Counted from the first letter of the stretch, positions 51,274 through 60,929 are shown. The stretch is 64,000 nucleotides of DNA from Pontibacter aquaedesilientis (GCF_014773225.1 NZ_JACXAJ010000008.1:1-64000), one strand, 5' to 3'. The notes: generated by a model not told the origin, from the sequence alone. A program made the numbers and translations.

Positions 51274-51494
51274 CGTGTCTCCAACAGGCAGGTAAATGCT
51301 ATTGTTCGGGTGCGTTTAAAATCATTTTGGGACTGGTATGGCTATAAACACGTAAAGTTACGCGTCGCTGTACCCAATGCCAAACCATTTGGGCTGTAAA
51401 TTATTATCCCCCATATATCTGAAATATTATATGGATTGCCTATTTTCGTAGGTATACGATTGTTCCTGTCAAAACAATATTTCCAAGTATAGGT

Positions 51495-52202
51495 ATGCGA
51501 GTAAAAGGTTTAATAGTGGCGATTGGCTTGATGCTCTCGTCAGGGATGGCCAGTGCACAGGTGATGCAGGTAGATGAAAGTGAGCAGACCATCAGCGGCG
51601 TGAAGCGCAGAGGGCAGCAGCTTACCGTGCAGTTGGATCCCAAATTTGTGGAAAAACACTGGAAAGACCACCTTTCCAAGGAGGCCGGCAAAGCCAAGCA
51701 CTCTAAAGGGGTTTACACCGTGGAAGGCGCTGAAATTCACAGTATCAGCAAATCGCCCATGCGGATTTCCTCCACGGTAGGTAGCCATGGTGCCGGCAGT
51801 TTCGTGTGGTGGTCGCTGGACATGGGGGTGACGTACATAGACAAGAGCGCAACACCAGCTGAATATGCCGCCGCTGGGCGTTTTATGGAAGACTTTGCCC
51901 GCAAGCTATACCGGGAGGATGTGCTGCTGCAGATAAACCAGGCGGAAGATGTACTGCGCGCTACAAAGCAGGAGCAGGACCGTGTCGTGAAGCAGGCCAA
52001 CGACTTGCAGCTCAGCATCCAGAAAAACCAAAAACGCAAATTGGAACTAGAAGCAGAACTGGTGCGAAATGCCGAAGAACTCAAGCAACTGGAGCAAAAC
52101 GTAGAACTAAACGTGAAGCAGCAGGAAGCCAGCCGCCAACAGGTGCAAGCCATGGAACGTGCCGTGGAGGAAGTGCGGGACAGGCTGAAAGAGATCAAAT
52201 AG
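51495..52202 (+). CDS. hypothetical exported coiled-coil protein
   Basis: The 235-residue protein has a signal peptide (GLMLSSGMASA), a small N-terminal domain of strands (SEQTISGVKRRGQQLTVQLD, VEGAEIHSISKSPMRISSTV, GSFVWWSLDMGVTYIDKS) and a long C-terminal coiled coil (about 130-235, with LRATKQEQDRVVKQANDLQL and LNVKQQEASRQQVQ). Family not recognised; likely an envelope protein. It ends at a long palindromic terminator. Confidence 0.65.
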   Translation: MRVKGLIVAIGLMLSSGMASAQVMQVDESEQTISGVKRRGQQLTVQLDPKFVEKHWKDHLSKEAGKAKHSKGVYTVEGAEIHSISKSPMRISSTVGSHGAGSFVWWSLDMGVTYIDKSATPAEYAAAGRFMEDFARKLYREDVLLQINQAEDVLRATKQEQDRVVKQANDLQLSIQKNQKRKLELEAELVRNAEELKQLEQNVELNVKQQEASRQQVQAMERAVEEVRDRLKEIK

Positions 52203-52212
52203 CGATACTATA

Positions 52213-52264
52213 CCCTAAAACAAAAGAAAGCCGCTCTGCAGAGTGGCTTTCTTTTGTTTTAGGG
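52213..52264. terminator. 52-bp near-perfect palindrome, two-way terminator
   Basis: Positions 52213-52238 and 52239-52264 pair over 26 bp with a single G-U position, centre CTGCAG; the left arm contains CAAAAGAAAGCC. The stop codons of both convergent genes are just outside it. Confidence 0.85.
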
Positions 52265-52272
52265 ATTACTTA

Positions 52273-52860
52273 CTAGAGTTTCATCCAACGCAGGATTTCC
52301 TGCTCGGCAAATTGCTCATTGCGCCAACCTATAAAGCGGCTCTTGGCAGTTGGGTTATGGTAGACGAACCACTGTTGCAGGATGGCTTTCGCTGCCGGGT
52401 AGTCACGGCTAAAGCTATTGTAGTCCGAGGCGTTGATGCTGCGCTCGCTGGGGCGAGCCGGTACGGCCACAATTTTATGGTCCAGTTCCCCATCTGTCTC
52501 CAGTTGCAGCACGCCTACCGGGATCACCTCCATGATAGTGCCTGCCTCCACACTTCCTGCTATCACCACGATCTCCAACGGTTTTTTCTGGGCGTTTGTC
52601 TCTGTGGAAGGTATAAAACCGAAGTTGGCCGGGTATGGCAGGAAATCGATAATGCGGTCCTGGCCCGCCAGTTTATCCACCTCAAAAGCCTTGGTCTGTT
52701 GGTTGTAATGCATTTTGACAGCACTTCCTGCCGGCACTTCGATCACGGCATGCAATTGTTTATTTGGGTTATAGGTAGGCAGAGAGGCATAGTCTGTCTG
52801 GCAAGAGGCCAGCAGCACAAACTGCAACAGCAGCAAGGTATAGCGTAAGTAAGTTGTCAT
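52273..52860 (-). CDS. lipoprotein related to inorganic pyrophosphatase, altered active site
   Basis: The 195-residue protein has a lipoprotein signal (FVLLASC) and aligns with family I pyrophosphatase: VIEVP (Glu20 region), VDKL, YPANFGFIPST, PVGVLQL, DHKIVAVP, and a C-terminal GWRN. Compared with the E. coli enzyme, the metal-binding run DGDPVD reads QKKPLE, so Asp65, Asp67 and Asp70 are lost or changed, and Glu31, Arg43 and possibly Asp97 also differ; Asp102 remains. A surface-anchored copy with this site could be inactive or act differently. It may be an extracytoplasmic paralogue of the normal enzyme. Confidence 0.8.
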   Translation of the reverse strand: MTTYLRYTLLLLQFVLLASCQTDYASLPTYNPNKQLHAVIEVPAGSAVKMHYNQQTKAFEVDKLAGQDRIIDFLPYPANFGFIPSTETNAQKKPLEIVVIAGSVEAGTIMEVIPVGVLQLETDGELDHKIVAVPARPSERSINASDYNSFSRDYPAAKAILQQWFVYHNPTAKSRFIGWRNEQFAEQEILRWMKL

Positions 52861-52941
52861 CTGGGTAATCAGGAGGTAGGTATACCTGCAAATATAAGAA
52901 GCCTTGCCAAAGTGCTTGCAGTTTAGGCAGGTATGGGCACA

Positions 52942-52974
52942 AAAAAGAGCCGTTCGGTTAGAACGGCTCTTTTT
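52942..52974 (-). terminator. terminator after rplS
   Basis: AAAAAGAGCCGTT (52942-52954) pairs perfectly with AACGGCTCTTTTT (52962-52974); on the minus strand it ends in T6. It lies downstream of rplS. Confidence 0.9.
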
Positions 52975-53010
52975 ACTAAAACTATGGAAAACTTATGAAA
53001 ACAGGTATTT

Positions 53011-53364
53011 TTATCTTCTTTCCTTGATTCTAGCAGCCTTGCCCTGCAGACCTCTCAGGTAGTACAGTCTAGCTCTTCTAACACGGCCTTTTCTTACAAG
53101 CTCAATTTTCTCGATAGATGGAGAAAGCAGCGGGAAAATACGCTCCAGACCGATCTGGTTAGACACTTTTCTTACAGTGAATGTCTCACCATTTGTGTTT
53201 ACGTTTTTGCGCTGAATTACAACACCTTGGAACTGCTGGATACGCTCCTTGTTACCCTCACGGATCTTAACGTGGATGTTGATTGTATCGCCAGCCTGGA
53301 AAGAAGGGAAAGAGGCGCGCTTGTCTGTAGATTCCTGTTCGATAAATTTTAGTAATTCGCTCAT
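53011..53364 (-). CDS. rplS: 50S ribosomal protein L19
   Basis: ATG at 53364 gives 117 residues, normal for L19. [39 protein letters not shown] and [20 protein letters not shown] follow the family. L19 lies at the 30S-50S interface. It is the last gene of the rpsP-rimM-trmD-rplS cluster but has its own -7 box (53409-53416) 166 bp after trmD. Confidence 0.97.
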   Translation of the reverse strand: MSELLKFIEQESTDKRASFPSFQAGDTINIHVKIREGNKERIQQFQGVVIQRKNVNTNGETFTVRKVSNQIGLERIFPLLSPSIEKIELVRKGRVRRARLYYLRGLQGKAARIKERR

Positions 53365-53408
53365 GGCTATGTTGTTAAAGCTAAATATCTTCTTCAAAAT
53401 TCGGACTG

Positions 53409-53416
53409 CAAAGATA
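53409..53416 (-). promoter_or_regulatory. -7 box upstream of rplS
   Basis: The minus strand reads TATCTTTG (TAnnTTTG) 45 bp upstream of the L19 start. The -33 region is AT-rich without a clear TTTG. Confidence 0.5.
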
Positions 53417-53529
53417 TGTAATTATTTATTACATAAGAATTTTTGCAGAAAAAAAATGTAAGTTTTTGAAACTTATACCTTAAATCGACTGTGGCAGCGA
53501 TTTTCGGCTGGTTTTGTGCTTGTATTGGG

Positions 53530-54207
53530 TTACTCGTTCAGCAAATCCGGGCGGCGCTGTTTGGTGCGCTCCACGGCTTGCTCAAAGCGCCATTGTTCTA
53601 TTTTAGGGCCATCTCCTGACAGCAATATATCCGGTACCTGCATGCCTTTGTAATCGGCCGGGCGGGTATAAACCGGCGGGGCCAATAAGCCGTCCTGGAA
53701 AGAATCAGTCAAGGCCGAAGATTCATCGTTGAGCACGCCCGGTATGATTCGGATGATGGCATCGGCTAGCACAGCCGCTCCCAATTCTCCACCCGAAAGT
53801 ACATAGTCTCCTATGCTTATCTCGTGCGTCACATAGTGCTGTCGCACACGCTCATCCACGCCTTTGTAGTGGCCACATAGAATGATTACGTTACGGAGGA
53901 GCGAGAACTGGTTAACTATTTTCTGATTCAGCGTTTGCCCGTCTGGTGTCATGTAGATCACCGCGTCATACTCCCGCTCGGCTTTGAGCTCCGAAAGAAG
54001 CTTGTCAATCGGCTCGATCATCATGACCATACCTGCTCCACCGCCAAAGGCGTAGTCGTCTATCTGGCCATGCTTGTTGATGGCGTACTTACGAAGATCG
54101 TGGATATGGATTTCTACCAGGCCTTTTTGCTGTGCTCTTTTAACAATGGAATGGCTAAAAGGACTGTCCAGCAGGTCGGGCTGGCAACTGATAATGTCAA
54201 ATCGCAT
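53530..54207 (-). CDS. trmD: tRNA (guanine37-N1)-methyltransferase
   Basis: This 225-residue SPOUT enzyme has [48 protein letters not shown] and the trefoil-knot end [20 protein letters not shown]. It methylates G37 of tRNAs to prevent frameshifting. The gene lies 12 bp after rimM in the conserved rpsP-rimM-trmD order. Confidence 0.97.
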   Translation of the reverse strand: MRFDIISCQPDLLDSPFSHSIVKRAQQKGLVEIHIHDLRKYAINKHGQIDDYAFGGGAGMVMMIEPIDKLLSELKAEREYDAVIYMTPDGQTLNQKIVNQFSLLRNVIILCGHYKGVDERVRQHYVTHEISIGDYVLSGGELGAAVLADAIIRIIPGVLNDESSALTDSFQDGLLAPPVYTRPADYKGMQVPDILLSGDGPKIEQWRFEQAVERTKQRRPDLLNE

Positions 54208-54219
54208 GATAACAGGGGG

Positions 54220-54783
54220 CTACTCGTCGCGGTCGTCGGCGTCGTCAGGGGTGCCGGGCTGGGTGTATACCTCCAGCAGACCTTCCGGCAGGTTCACGTG
54301 CAGTACCTTTGCTTCGTGGTCGGCGCGTACAAACACCTCGTCCAGCACAGGTACCAACATTTCCTGGTTATTGTACTCCATGGCCATCAGCTGTTGCTGC
54401 GGCATGTCGTAAAAGTCCTTCACAGTACCAAGCGGGCCATGGTTCTGGTCCACCACCTGATAGCCGATCACCTCATGGAAATAGAACTGTCCCTCTTCCA
54501 ACTCCGGGAGCTCGTCGAGTGGCAGGTATAGGCTGACATTGCGGAGCTTCTCTGCTTGCTCGATCGTTTTGATATCCTCAAACTGGATAATAAAACGGCC
54601 TTTCTGCACGGGCTCCATCTTGTCAATAAAAAAAGGAATCAGCCTTCCTTGTTGTTCAAGAAAGACTGATTCCAGATCATCATAATCTTCGGGGTAGTCC
54701 ACGTCAAAGAACGCAACGACTTGGCCCTTGATGCCATGGGTCTTGACGATGTGACCTAACAGGAAGCAGTCATCAATGTGCAT
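54220..54783 (-). CDS. rimM: 16S rRNA processing protein RimM
   Basis: The 187-residue protein has an N-terminal RimM beta domain (LLGHIVKTHGIKGQVVAFFD) and a C-terminal PRC barrel (EVIGYQVVDQNHGPLGTVKD and VRADHEAKVLHVNLPEGLLE). It assists 30S maturation near S19. The tail is acidic (DDADDRDE). It is placed between rpsP and trmD with small gaps. Confidence 0.95.
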   Translation of the reverse strand: MHIDDCFLLGHIVKTHGIKGQVVAFFDVDYPEDYDDLESVFLEQQGRLIPFFIDKMEPVQKGRFIIQFEDIKTIEQAEKLRNVSLYLPLDELPELEEGQFYFHEVIGYQVVDQNHGPLGTVKDFYDMPQQQLMAMEYNNQEMLVPVLDEVFVRADHEAKVLHVNLPEGLLEVYTQPGTPDDADDRDE

Positions 54784-54795
54784 GGCCGATGTAAT

Positions 54796-55344
54796 TTATG
54801 CTTGTTCTTCAGTAGACTCGCCTTCAGCAGCAGGTGCCTCAGGAGCTTCTTCAGCTTCAGCAGCAGGAGCGTTGGCAGCAGCCTTATCAGCCTCACGCTG
54901 ACGGATAGCCTCTGCACGAGCCTCTTTTACTTTCGTTTCAGCATCAAATGCAGCCTTACGCTTCGCCTCTTTCTCAGAGCCAAGGGTAGTACGCTTGCTT
55001 TCGATCTTAGCTTCTTTCTCTTTCTTCCACTCTTCGAAACGAGCGTCAGCAGTTTCCTGAGAGATAGCGCCTTTTACAACACCGATCTGCAGGTGCTTCT
55101 TGTACAGAATACCTCTGTAAGAAAGCATCGCCTTCACTGTGTCAGTTGGCTGAGCACCGTTCATTAACCACTGGAACGCCTTTTCCTCGCTGAAATCGAT
55201 AGAAGCGGGGTTAGTGTTTGGGTTGTAAGTACCCAGTTTCTCGATAAACTTACCATCACGTGGTGATCGAGCGTCAGCTACTACGATATCGTAGATAGCG
55301 GCTTTTTTGCGGCCTCTGCGGGCCAGTCTGATTTTAACAGCCAT
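54796..55344 (-). CDS. rpsP: 30S ribosomal protein S16 with long tail
   Basis: The first 80 residues are S16 ([40 protein letters not shown]). A long C-terminal extension of about 100 residues follows, rich in Ala, Glu and Lys ([20 protein letters not shown]), likely coiled and disordered. Such extensions are common in Bacteroidota S16. It is the first gene of the rpsP-rimM-trmD operon, with a promoter at 55398-55431. Confidence 0.96.
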   Translation of the reverse strand: MAVKIRLARRGRKKAAIYDIVVADARSPRDGKFIEKLGTYNPNTNPASIDFSEEKAFQWLMNGAQPTDTVKAMLSYRGILYKKHLQIGVVKGAISQETADARFEEWKKEKEAKIESKRTTLGSEKEAKRKAAFDAETKVKEARAEAIRQREADKAAANAPAAEAEEAPEAPAAEGESTEEQA

Positions 55345-55397
55345 TTTTTATATAAAATTTAAAGTCGGCGAAACCCGTCCGCCAGTTTTTAGAACCG

Positions 55398-55431
55398 CAA
55401 AGGTAATGATTTTGTGCCGATTAATGCAAGG
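55398..55431 (-). promoter_or_regulatory. rpsP operon promoter
   Basis: The minus strand reads TTG (plus 55427-55429) - 21 bp - TACCTTTG (plus 55398-55405), matching the Bacteroidota -33/-7 pattern. It lies about 54 bp before the rpsP start. Confidence 0.7.
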
Positions 55432-55523
55432 TTTTTGGAATTTGATTTGAAGGTATGGTAGCAAGGTATAGCCCTCGACCTTTGTGGCCACTACACATAC
55501 CTTTGCAAATAAATGCGGCACCA

Positions 55524-55558
55524 TAAAAAAAAGCCCTCCGTTTCCGAAGGGCCTTCCT
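55524..55558 (-). terminator. terminator after the desaturase gene
   Basis: CCCTCCG and CGAAGGG pair around TTTC (one G-U), with further GGC/GCC pairing; on the minus strand the stem is followed by T8 (plus A-run at 55524-55532). Confidence 0.75.
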
Positions 55559-55575
55559 TTATAATCTTGAAGTAT

Positions 55576-56337
55576 TTAAGCGGCTACTTTGCTGCGGGCC
55601 GCTTTCACTTTCACGGGCTTCAGTTTGATGATGCTCAGCTTATCCAGTGTCCAGATTACCGGCCAAGTTGGGTCCACTTCCCACCACTTCACACCGAAGT
55701 TCACACGGTTAGGCAGTTTGTGGTGGTTGTTCTGGAACAGCTCGCCGCCTGTCAGGAAGTCGAAGAAAAGCGAGTTGCGAGACTTGTCGTTGTTGTCGAA
55801 GTTCTGGTAGCCGTACTTGTGTCCGCTCCAGTTCACGATCGCGCCGTGCACCGGACCCATCAGGAAGTGAAGCGGCAGCAACAGGAACATCCACCATTGC
55901 GTGGCAAAAGCGATGTAGAACAGCACATAAGCCACACCCCAGCCAATGCGTGAAATCTTGGAATCCCCGATCTTCTCCAAAGCCGGCCACAGCGGGTAGT
56001 CGCCATCGAAGCGGCGCTCCGGCTCCACGCGGTGGTTCAGCACGTCGTTGTAAATAGTTTTGGTCTTCCACATCATCGTGAAAGCGTTGTTGGAGTAATG
56101 CGGTGAATGCGGGTCACGCTCGGTGTCAGAGAAGGCGTGGTGCATGCGGTGCAAAATCGCATAGGCACGCGGCGAAAGGAATGAGGAACCCTGCGCCGTG
56201 TAAGTCAGGAGGTAAAAGGCCTTTTCCCAGAAAGGGTTCATGGTGAACATCTTGTGGGCTGCATAGCGGTGCAGGAAGAATGTCTGCACGAACAGCGACA
56301 GGTACCAGTGCAGAACAAAGAAAATGAGTATAGCCAT
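55576..56337 (-). CDS. acyl-CoA / fatty acid desaturase
   Basis: The 253-residue membrane protein carries the three histidine boxes of acyl desaturases: HRYAAHKMF (near residue 23), HRMHHAFSD (near 64) and NNHHKLP (near 205), with membrane helices around residues 4-20, 35-50 and 130-160. It introduces a double bond into acyl chains using a di-iron centre and oxygen, adjusting membrane fluidity. A TAATTTTG box at 56413-56420 may be its promoter. Confidence 0.93.
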   Translation of the reverse strand: MAILIFFVLHWYLSLFVQTFFLHRYAAHKMFTMNPFWEKAFYLLTYTAQGSSFLSPRAYAILHRMHHAFSDTERDPHSPHYSNNAFTMMWKTKTIYNDVLNHRVEPERRFDGDYPLWPALEKIGDSKISRIGWGVAYVLFYIAFATQWWMFLLLPLHFLMGPVHGAIVNWSGHKYGYQNFDNNDKSRNSLFFDFLTGGELFQNNHHKLPNRVNFGVKWWEVDPTWPVIWTLDKLSIIKLKPVKVKAARSKVAA

Positions 56338-56412
56338 TAAGCAATTAGTATGATGATGTGATTGTTATCTGATTCAGGTATAGCGGAGCCCAACATAGTC
56401 GCCCTGCTCTTG

Positions 56413-56420
56413 CAAAATTA
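56413..56420 (-). promoter_or_regulatory. -7 box of the desaturase promoter
   Basis: The minus strand reads TAATTTTG (TAnnTTTG), 76 bp before the start. The surrounding 295-bp gap to the RluA gene holds AT-rich sequence but no other clear signal. Confidence 0.45.
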
Positions 56421-56632
56421 CGACGCGATTCTATAGAAATAATAAAATCAGGTATAAAAGTTCAGAAAGATAATAAATATCAGTTTTTATGAATGGATGA
56501 AGACCCAATAGTGGACAAAAGAGAAGCTTATAGGATTGCTGAAAGGTATAGGAAGTCCACACCTTAATGCCCACAGCATGTTGGCTAATTCATTATGATT
56601 GAACAACCACAACTCATTAATCAGTAGAAAAA

Positions 56633-57322
56633 TTATTCGTTCGCCTTGAAAGCTGCCCAAATGGGGGCGGATGGGAGTGGTGCGCTCACTGTTACCAGGG
56701 TTTTGAGGGTTGGGTGCTCAAACTGCAGGCGGCGGGCATGCAGGGCGATGCTTTTGTCAGGAAGCGGCTTGTTGGCGCCATACCTGAGATCGCCTGCTAT
56801 GGGGCAATGCATAGAGGCTAGTTGCACCCTGATTTGGTGTGGACGGCCTGTAACGGGGTTCACCTCCAGCAAATAGTCTTTGTTGTGCTGGGCGATCAGG
56901 CGGTAACTGAGTTCGGAGCGGAGGCCCTTGCTGTTTTCGCGGGTATAGGCAGTGGTTACGTTGCGGCTGCTGTCTTTGATGAGCCAGTGCACCAATGTCT
57001 GCTGTTCTACGGCGGGTTTGTTCAGCACCACGGCCCAGTAGGTCTTGATGGTTTTTTTGCTTCGGAAAAGTTCGTTGAGGCGGGTAAGGGCTTTGGATGT
57101 TTTGGCCAGCAGGACGACACCACTCACCGGGCGGTCGAGCCGGTGCACTACCCCAATAAACACATTGCCCGGCTTGTTATACTTCTCTTTGATGTACTCT
57201 TTCGCTAGATCAGCCAGGCACACGTCGCCGGTCTCGTCGCCATGCACCAGCAAACCGGCCGGCTTGTTGACCACCAAAACATGGTTATCCTCAAAAAGAA
57301 CGTCTAACTTCTTAACTCCCAA
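56633..57322 (-). CDS. RluA family pseudouridine synthase
   Basis: The 229-residue protein has the catalytic motif VHRLDRPVSGVVLLAKTSKA (Asp near residue 63), an N-terminal VLFEDNHVLVVNKPAGLLVH and the C-terminal GRPHQIRVQLASMHCPIAGD. It isomerises uridine to pseudouridine in rRNA or tRNA. It lacks the S4 domain seen in larger members. The start is TTG at 57322. It lies 19 bp after panB and may be co-transcribed. Confidence 0.93.
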   Translation of the reverse strand: MGVKKLDVLFEDNHVLVVNKPAGLLVHGDETGDVCLADLAKEYIKEKYNKPGNVFIGVVHRLDRPVSGVVLLAKTSKALTRLNELFRSKKTIKTYWAVVLNKPAVEQQTLVHWLIKDSSRNVTTAYTRENSKGLRSELSYRLIAQHNKDYLLEVNPVTGRPHQIRVQLASMHCPIAGDLRYGANKPLPDKSIALHARRLQFEHPTLKTLVTVSAPLPSAPIWAAFKANE

Positions 57323-57341
57323 ACTTTCTAACTCTTAAACT

Positions 57342-58160
57342 CTAATACGCTTCTTTCTCGTTCGGGAAGTCTTTGCTCTTTACATCCTGCACGTAGTTTT
57401 TAACGGCATCGGTCATGATGCTGTGCAGGTCGGCGTAGCGGCGCAGGAAGCGGGGCTTAAACTCTTTGTTGATGCCCAGCATATCGTGCACGACCAGTAC
57501 CTGTCCGTCTACGTGCGGACCGGCGCCTATACCTATGATCGGGATTTGCAATTTCTCTGCCACACGCTTCGCCAGCTCCGAAGGGATTTTCTCCAGCACA
57601 ATGGCAAAGCAGCCCAGTTCCTGCAGCAATAAAGCGTCTTCTATCAGTTTCTGAGCTTCAGCGTCCTCTTTGGCGCGAACCGTATAAGTGCCGAATTTGT
57701 AGATCGACTGCGGTGTCAGGCCCAGGTGCCCCATCACCGGCACACCCGCGCTCAGGATGCGTATGATCGATTCTTTTATCTCAGCGCCACCCTCCAGTTT
57801 CACGCCATGCCCACCCGACTCCTTCATAATGCGGATAGTGGAGCGCAAAGCCTCCGAAGAGTTGCCCTGGTAAGAGCCGAATGGCAGGTCTACTACCACA
57901 AAAGCACGGTTCACACCCCTGATAACTGAAGAGGCATGGTAGATCATCTGATCGAGTGTGATAGGCAGTGTCGTTTCATGACCGGCCATTACGTTGGAGG
58001 CCGAGTCACCTACGAGCAGCACATCCACACCGGCGGCATCCAGAATGGTGGCCATAGAGTAGTCGTAAGCCGTGAGCATAGAGATTTTCTCTCCGCGCTC
58101 TTTCATATTCTGTAGTTGATGCGTGGTTATTTTTTTAACGTCGCTTTTGTGTACAGACAT
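57342..58160 (-). CDS. panB: 3-methyl-2-oxobutanoate hydroxymethyltransferase
   Basis: ATG at 58160 gives 272 residues; an extension to 58220 is not like the family. Seen motifs include [60 protein letters not shown] and [11 protein letters not shown]. The enzyme makes ketopantoate for pantothenate and CoA synthesis. No panC or panD is next to it in this window. Confidence 0.96.
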   Translation of the reverse strand: MSVHKSDVKKITTHQLQNMKERGEKISMLTAYDYSMATILDAAGVDVLLVGDSASNVMAGHETTLPITLDQMIYHASSVIRGVNRAFVVVDLPFGSYQGNSSEALRSTIRIMKESGGHGVKLEGGAEIKESIIRILSAGVPVMGHLGLTPQSIYKFGTYTVRAKEDAEAQKLIEDALLLQELGCFAIVLEKIPSELAKRVAEKLQIPIIGIGAGPHVDGQVLVVHDMLGINKEFKPRFLRRYADLHSIMTDAVKNYVQDVKSKDFPNEKEAY

Positions 58161-58199
58161 AGTATGCTGTTTAGGGTTCGGTTCAAAATTATAAAAATC

Positions 58200-58239
58200 A
58201 AAACAAAAACAGCCACCCAATTTGAAGAGGCGGCTGTTT
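58200..58239 (-). terminator. terminator after the lptD gene
   Basis: AAACAGCCACC (58207-58217) pairs with GGCGGCTGTTT (58229-58239) with one A-C mismatch; on the minus strand it is followed by a T-rich run (GTTTTGATTTTT). Confidence 0.72.
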
Positions 58240-58244
58240 AACTT

Positions 58245-60929
58245 TTATCTGAAGTTCATGCCCGATCGGTTCCGGGTGAGGCGCAGGTCGCGCAGCAGGG
58301 CGGAGCGGGCATTGATAGTCACGTTATAGCCTCGCATCAAGCCAAACGGCCGCCAGCCAATGCTCATTTCCCAGCAGTGCAGGTCTCGGTATATGTCGAG
58401 GCTGGCGTTGGAAATGTTCTTGTTCGAAAAGTCGTAGCCAGCCATATAGCCAAATTTCCACTTTTCGGTGAAGTTCACGGTACCCTGCACCCCAATGTTT
58501 TGCGTCAGGCTGCTTGGGTTAAGTGGGCTGGTGGCGCCGGTATAGAAAATGGTATAGTCGACACTAAGCGTCCATGGAATATTGAAGTCTACATAATCTG
58601 GTAAGAACTGATCGTTCGGGTTCAGCATACCTGGTAGGTTGGTCGGTGGCGGCGTGTTGCTGGCCCTTGCCTCCGGGTTGAAATTGGCCCTTACACTTAG
58701 GTTGGCATTAGTCAGTCTGGCCAGTTTAAAGCCATCGCCCTCCAGCATGTAGCGGTTTATGCGGCGCGTCCCGTCCGGGCTCAGTTGGTACGGGTCGAAG
58801 GTTGAGTTAACGTTTATGTCAAAAAGCTTGAGCAGGCGTGTGTTCATGTTCAGATTGATCGGGCTGAGTTGAAGCGAGTCAAGCGCAAAGTTGTAGAACG
58901 TACTCACGCCGAGGTTGTCAATCAGGCTGACCTTCTCGGTGGCAGTGGCAGCAGAGTCGGAGCGGGAGCGCACTTTCATCTGTACCTGGTTGTCAATTCG
59001 CATGCTCAGGCCGCTTGACATACCTGCCGCAGGCACGTTCCCGCTAAAGCGTGGCAACGTCTGGAAGATCTGTTGGTTGGTCAGGGTATCTATACCTGTC
59101 TGAGTGGTCTGGTAAAAGCCAAAGCGGTCCTGATCGCCAAAGTCAGGGCGATACTGATAACCTATGCTCGGGCGCATTACGTGGCGGATCGCCTCTACTT
59201 TCTTGCCCTTGCGAAACAGTACTGTACCATACACCGTCGTGTTAAGAGAAGCGCCTGCACTGTACTCATATACCCTGCCGAACTTAGCAGTATCTACCTG
59301 CACAGCCTGCGAATCGGGGTTAAAGGTATAAGTAAGCTTGTTGTCGAACCAGGACTCGCGGTAATTAACAGAAGGCGTCAGGTTAAAGAAGCGAAGCACC
59401 TTGTAGTTACCCAATCCTATCTGGAAGTTGTGGTCGGCGCTTTTGCGGCCATTGCGCCAGAGGCGGTCCAGGTTGTCTAGGTTAAGGGCAAAGGTATCGC
59501 CACGCGACTCGTTCAGTGTTGGGATATTGCTGAGCCTACGGGCCGCCACCGAGTTGGATACCTCGTTGCGGGCACGCACGTTATAGCCGATCGTGAAGTT
59601 CTCATACCACTTGCCTGTGGGCACATTCTTCGAGAAGATCTCATAGATGCTCATTTGCGTCATGGCAAAGTTAAGGTCCGGCAGCACGAAGTTCATGATG
59701 GTGGGAACCGGACTGCCATCGCTCAATCGCCCGCCGTTGTTCTGTCCCTGGCTCAGGGTGGCGGTATAGCTGAATGGCGTGTTCTGGATATTCTTCTGAT
59801 AGGTGATGGTTGAGTTGAAAGTAGGGGCCAGGTATTGGTTCGGGCTTTCGAAGTTTACCCGGTTGTGCTGGCTGCTACCCGCCCGAACGTTGGCCGTCAG
59901 GCGGCCTCGGCCAGGCTTCTGCACCGGGCTGTGCGACCAGGTTACGAAGGCCGTGCGCTGCGAAGGGGGCAGGCCCTGCAGGTTCGTGGTAGACCTGCTC
60001 GGGTCAGCGACATCGGCCTCATCGTTTTTGAAGTAGTCGTAGCTGATGTTGAGGTTGCCCCGGTAAGAGTAGCGGTTGACGTAAGTGTTGTCTACGGATA
60101 TTTTGTAGCCGCCCAGTGAATAGATGTCGCCGGTAATGCGGGTACCGATATAGTCGTTAAGGGCGAGGTAGTAACCCCCGTTGCTCAGGTAGAAGCCACG
60201 GGCACGGGACTCACCAAAAGTCGGCACGATGACGCCCGACGAGCGTTTGTTTCGCGGTGTCGGGAAGAGGCCAAACAGGAAGCCCAGCGGTGTGGGAATA
60301 TCTGCGATCACGAGGTTGAACGGCCCGGACATGATCTTATCGTTGGGAATGGCCTTGATCTTGCCGGCGCTGATGTAGAAGTGCGGATGCTCCAGGTTAC
60401 AGGTGGTGTACTTGTTGTGCAGACCGAAAATCTCGTTCTGCTCATTTTTTTTCACCACTTCTGAATGTATATACCCTTCGCCTTGTTGCGTTACTACTTC
60501 GGAGATACGGCCTTTTTTGGTTTTGTAATTGTAGGCTATCCGTTTGGCAGCATAGCTTTCTTCGCCATCCTTAAACACCGGAGTACCAACCTCCTTGCCT
60601 GTGGAGTCGGCCAGTGTGGTGGCGGTAAGGGTATTGAGGTCGTAATTGATCTGGATGTAGGCTGCCGTCAGGTCCATAGTGCCATAATTAATTTTGGCAT
60701 CACCATAAAGATGTACGACCTTGCGGTCTACCTCAAACTGGATAGAGTCTCTGGCAGAATATTTGATAGTCGTCTCGATGTCTCCCTTTGGCACGGTTGA
60801 TATGAGCGTATCCTGAGGAGGGATGATACTGACGGTATCTTTTGGTGTGGCAGATGGTCGCCTCACTCTTTGCCCCATCGCTGGTTGTGCAGAGAGCATG
60901 GCAAGCTGGGCCAGCAGCAAAAAAATCAA
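58245..60929 (-). CDS. lptD: LptD-like outer-membrane LPS assembly protein (OstA)
   Basis: The large protein has a signal-like hydrophobic start, a short OstA-type domain (about residues 50-180: YSARDSIQFEVDRKVVHLYG, ISEVVTQQGEGYIHSE) and a long C-terminal barrel region rich in Tyr, Asn and Gly, ending in NRSGMNFR. It should insert lipopolysaccharide into the outer membrane. The start at 60929 (TTG) leaves a truncated signal; the in-frame CTG at 60950 would give KKLRYILIFLLLAQ, a better signal. It shares a divergent region with the amidase gene. Confidence 0.9.
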   Translation of the reverse strand: MIFLLLAQLAMLSAQPAMGQRVRRPSATPKDTVSIIPPQDTLISTVPKGDIETTIKYSARDSIQFEVDRKVVHLYGDAKINYGTMDLTAAYIQINYDLNTLTATTLADSTGKEVGTPVFKDGEESYAAKRIAYNYKTKKGRISEVVTQQGEGYIHSEVVKKNEQNEIFGLHNKYTTCNLEHPHFYISAGKIKAIPNDKIMSGPFNLVIADIPTPLGFLFGLFPTPRNKRSSGVIVPTFGESRARGFYLSNGGYYLALNDYIGTRITGDIYSLGGYKISVDNTYVNRYSYRGNLNISYDYFKNDEADVADPSRSTTNLQGLPPSQRTAFVTWSHSPVQKPGRGRLTANVRAGSSQHNRVNFESPNQYLAPTFNSTITYQKNIQNTPFSYTATLSQGQNNGGRLSDGSPVPTIMNFVLPDLNFAMTQMSIYEIFSKNVPTGKWYENFTIGYNVRARNEVSNSVAARRLSNIPTLNESRGDTFALNLDNLDRLWRNGRKSADHNFQIGLGNYKVLRFFNLTPSVNYRESWFDNKLTYTFNPDSQAVQVDTAKFGRVYEYSAGASLNTTVYGTVLFRKGKKVEAIRHVMRPSIGYQYRPDFGDQDRFGFYQTTQTGIDTLTNQQIFQTLPRFSGNVPAAGMSSGLSMRIDNQVQMKVRSRSDSAATATEKVSLIDNLGVSTFYNFALDSLQLSPINLNMNTRLLKLFDINVNSTFDPYQLSPDGTRRINRYMLEGDGFKLARLTNANLSVRANFNPEARASNTPPPTNLPGMLNPNDQFLPDYVDFNIPWTLSVDYTIFYTGATSPLNPSSLTQNIGVQGTVNFTEKWKFGYMAGYDFSNKNISNASLDIYRDLHCWEMSIGWRPFGLMRGYNVTINARSALLRDLRLTRNRSGMNFR

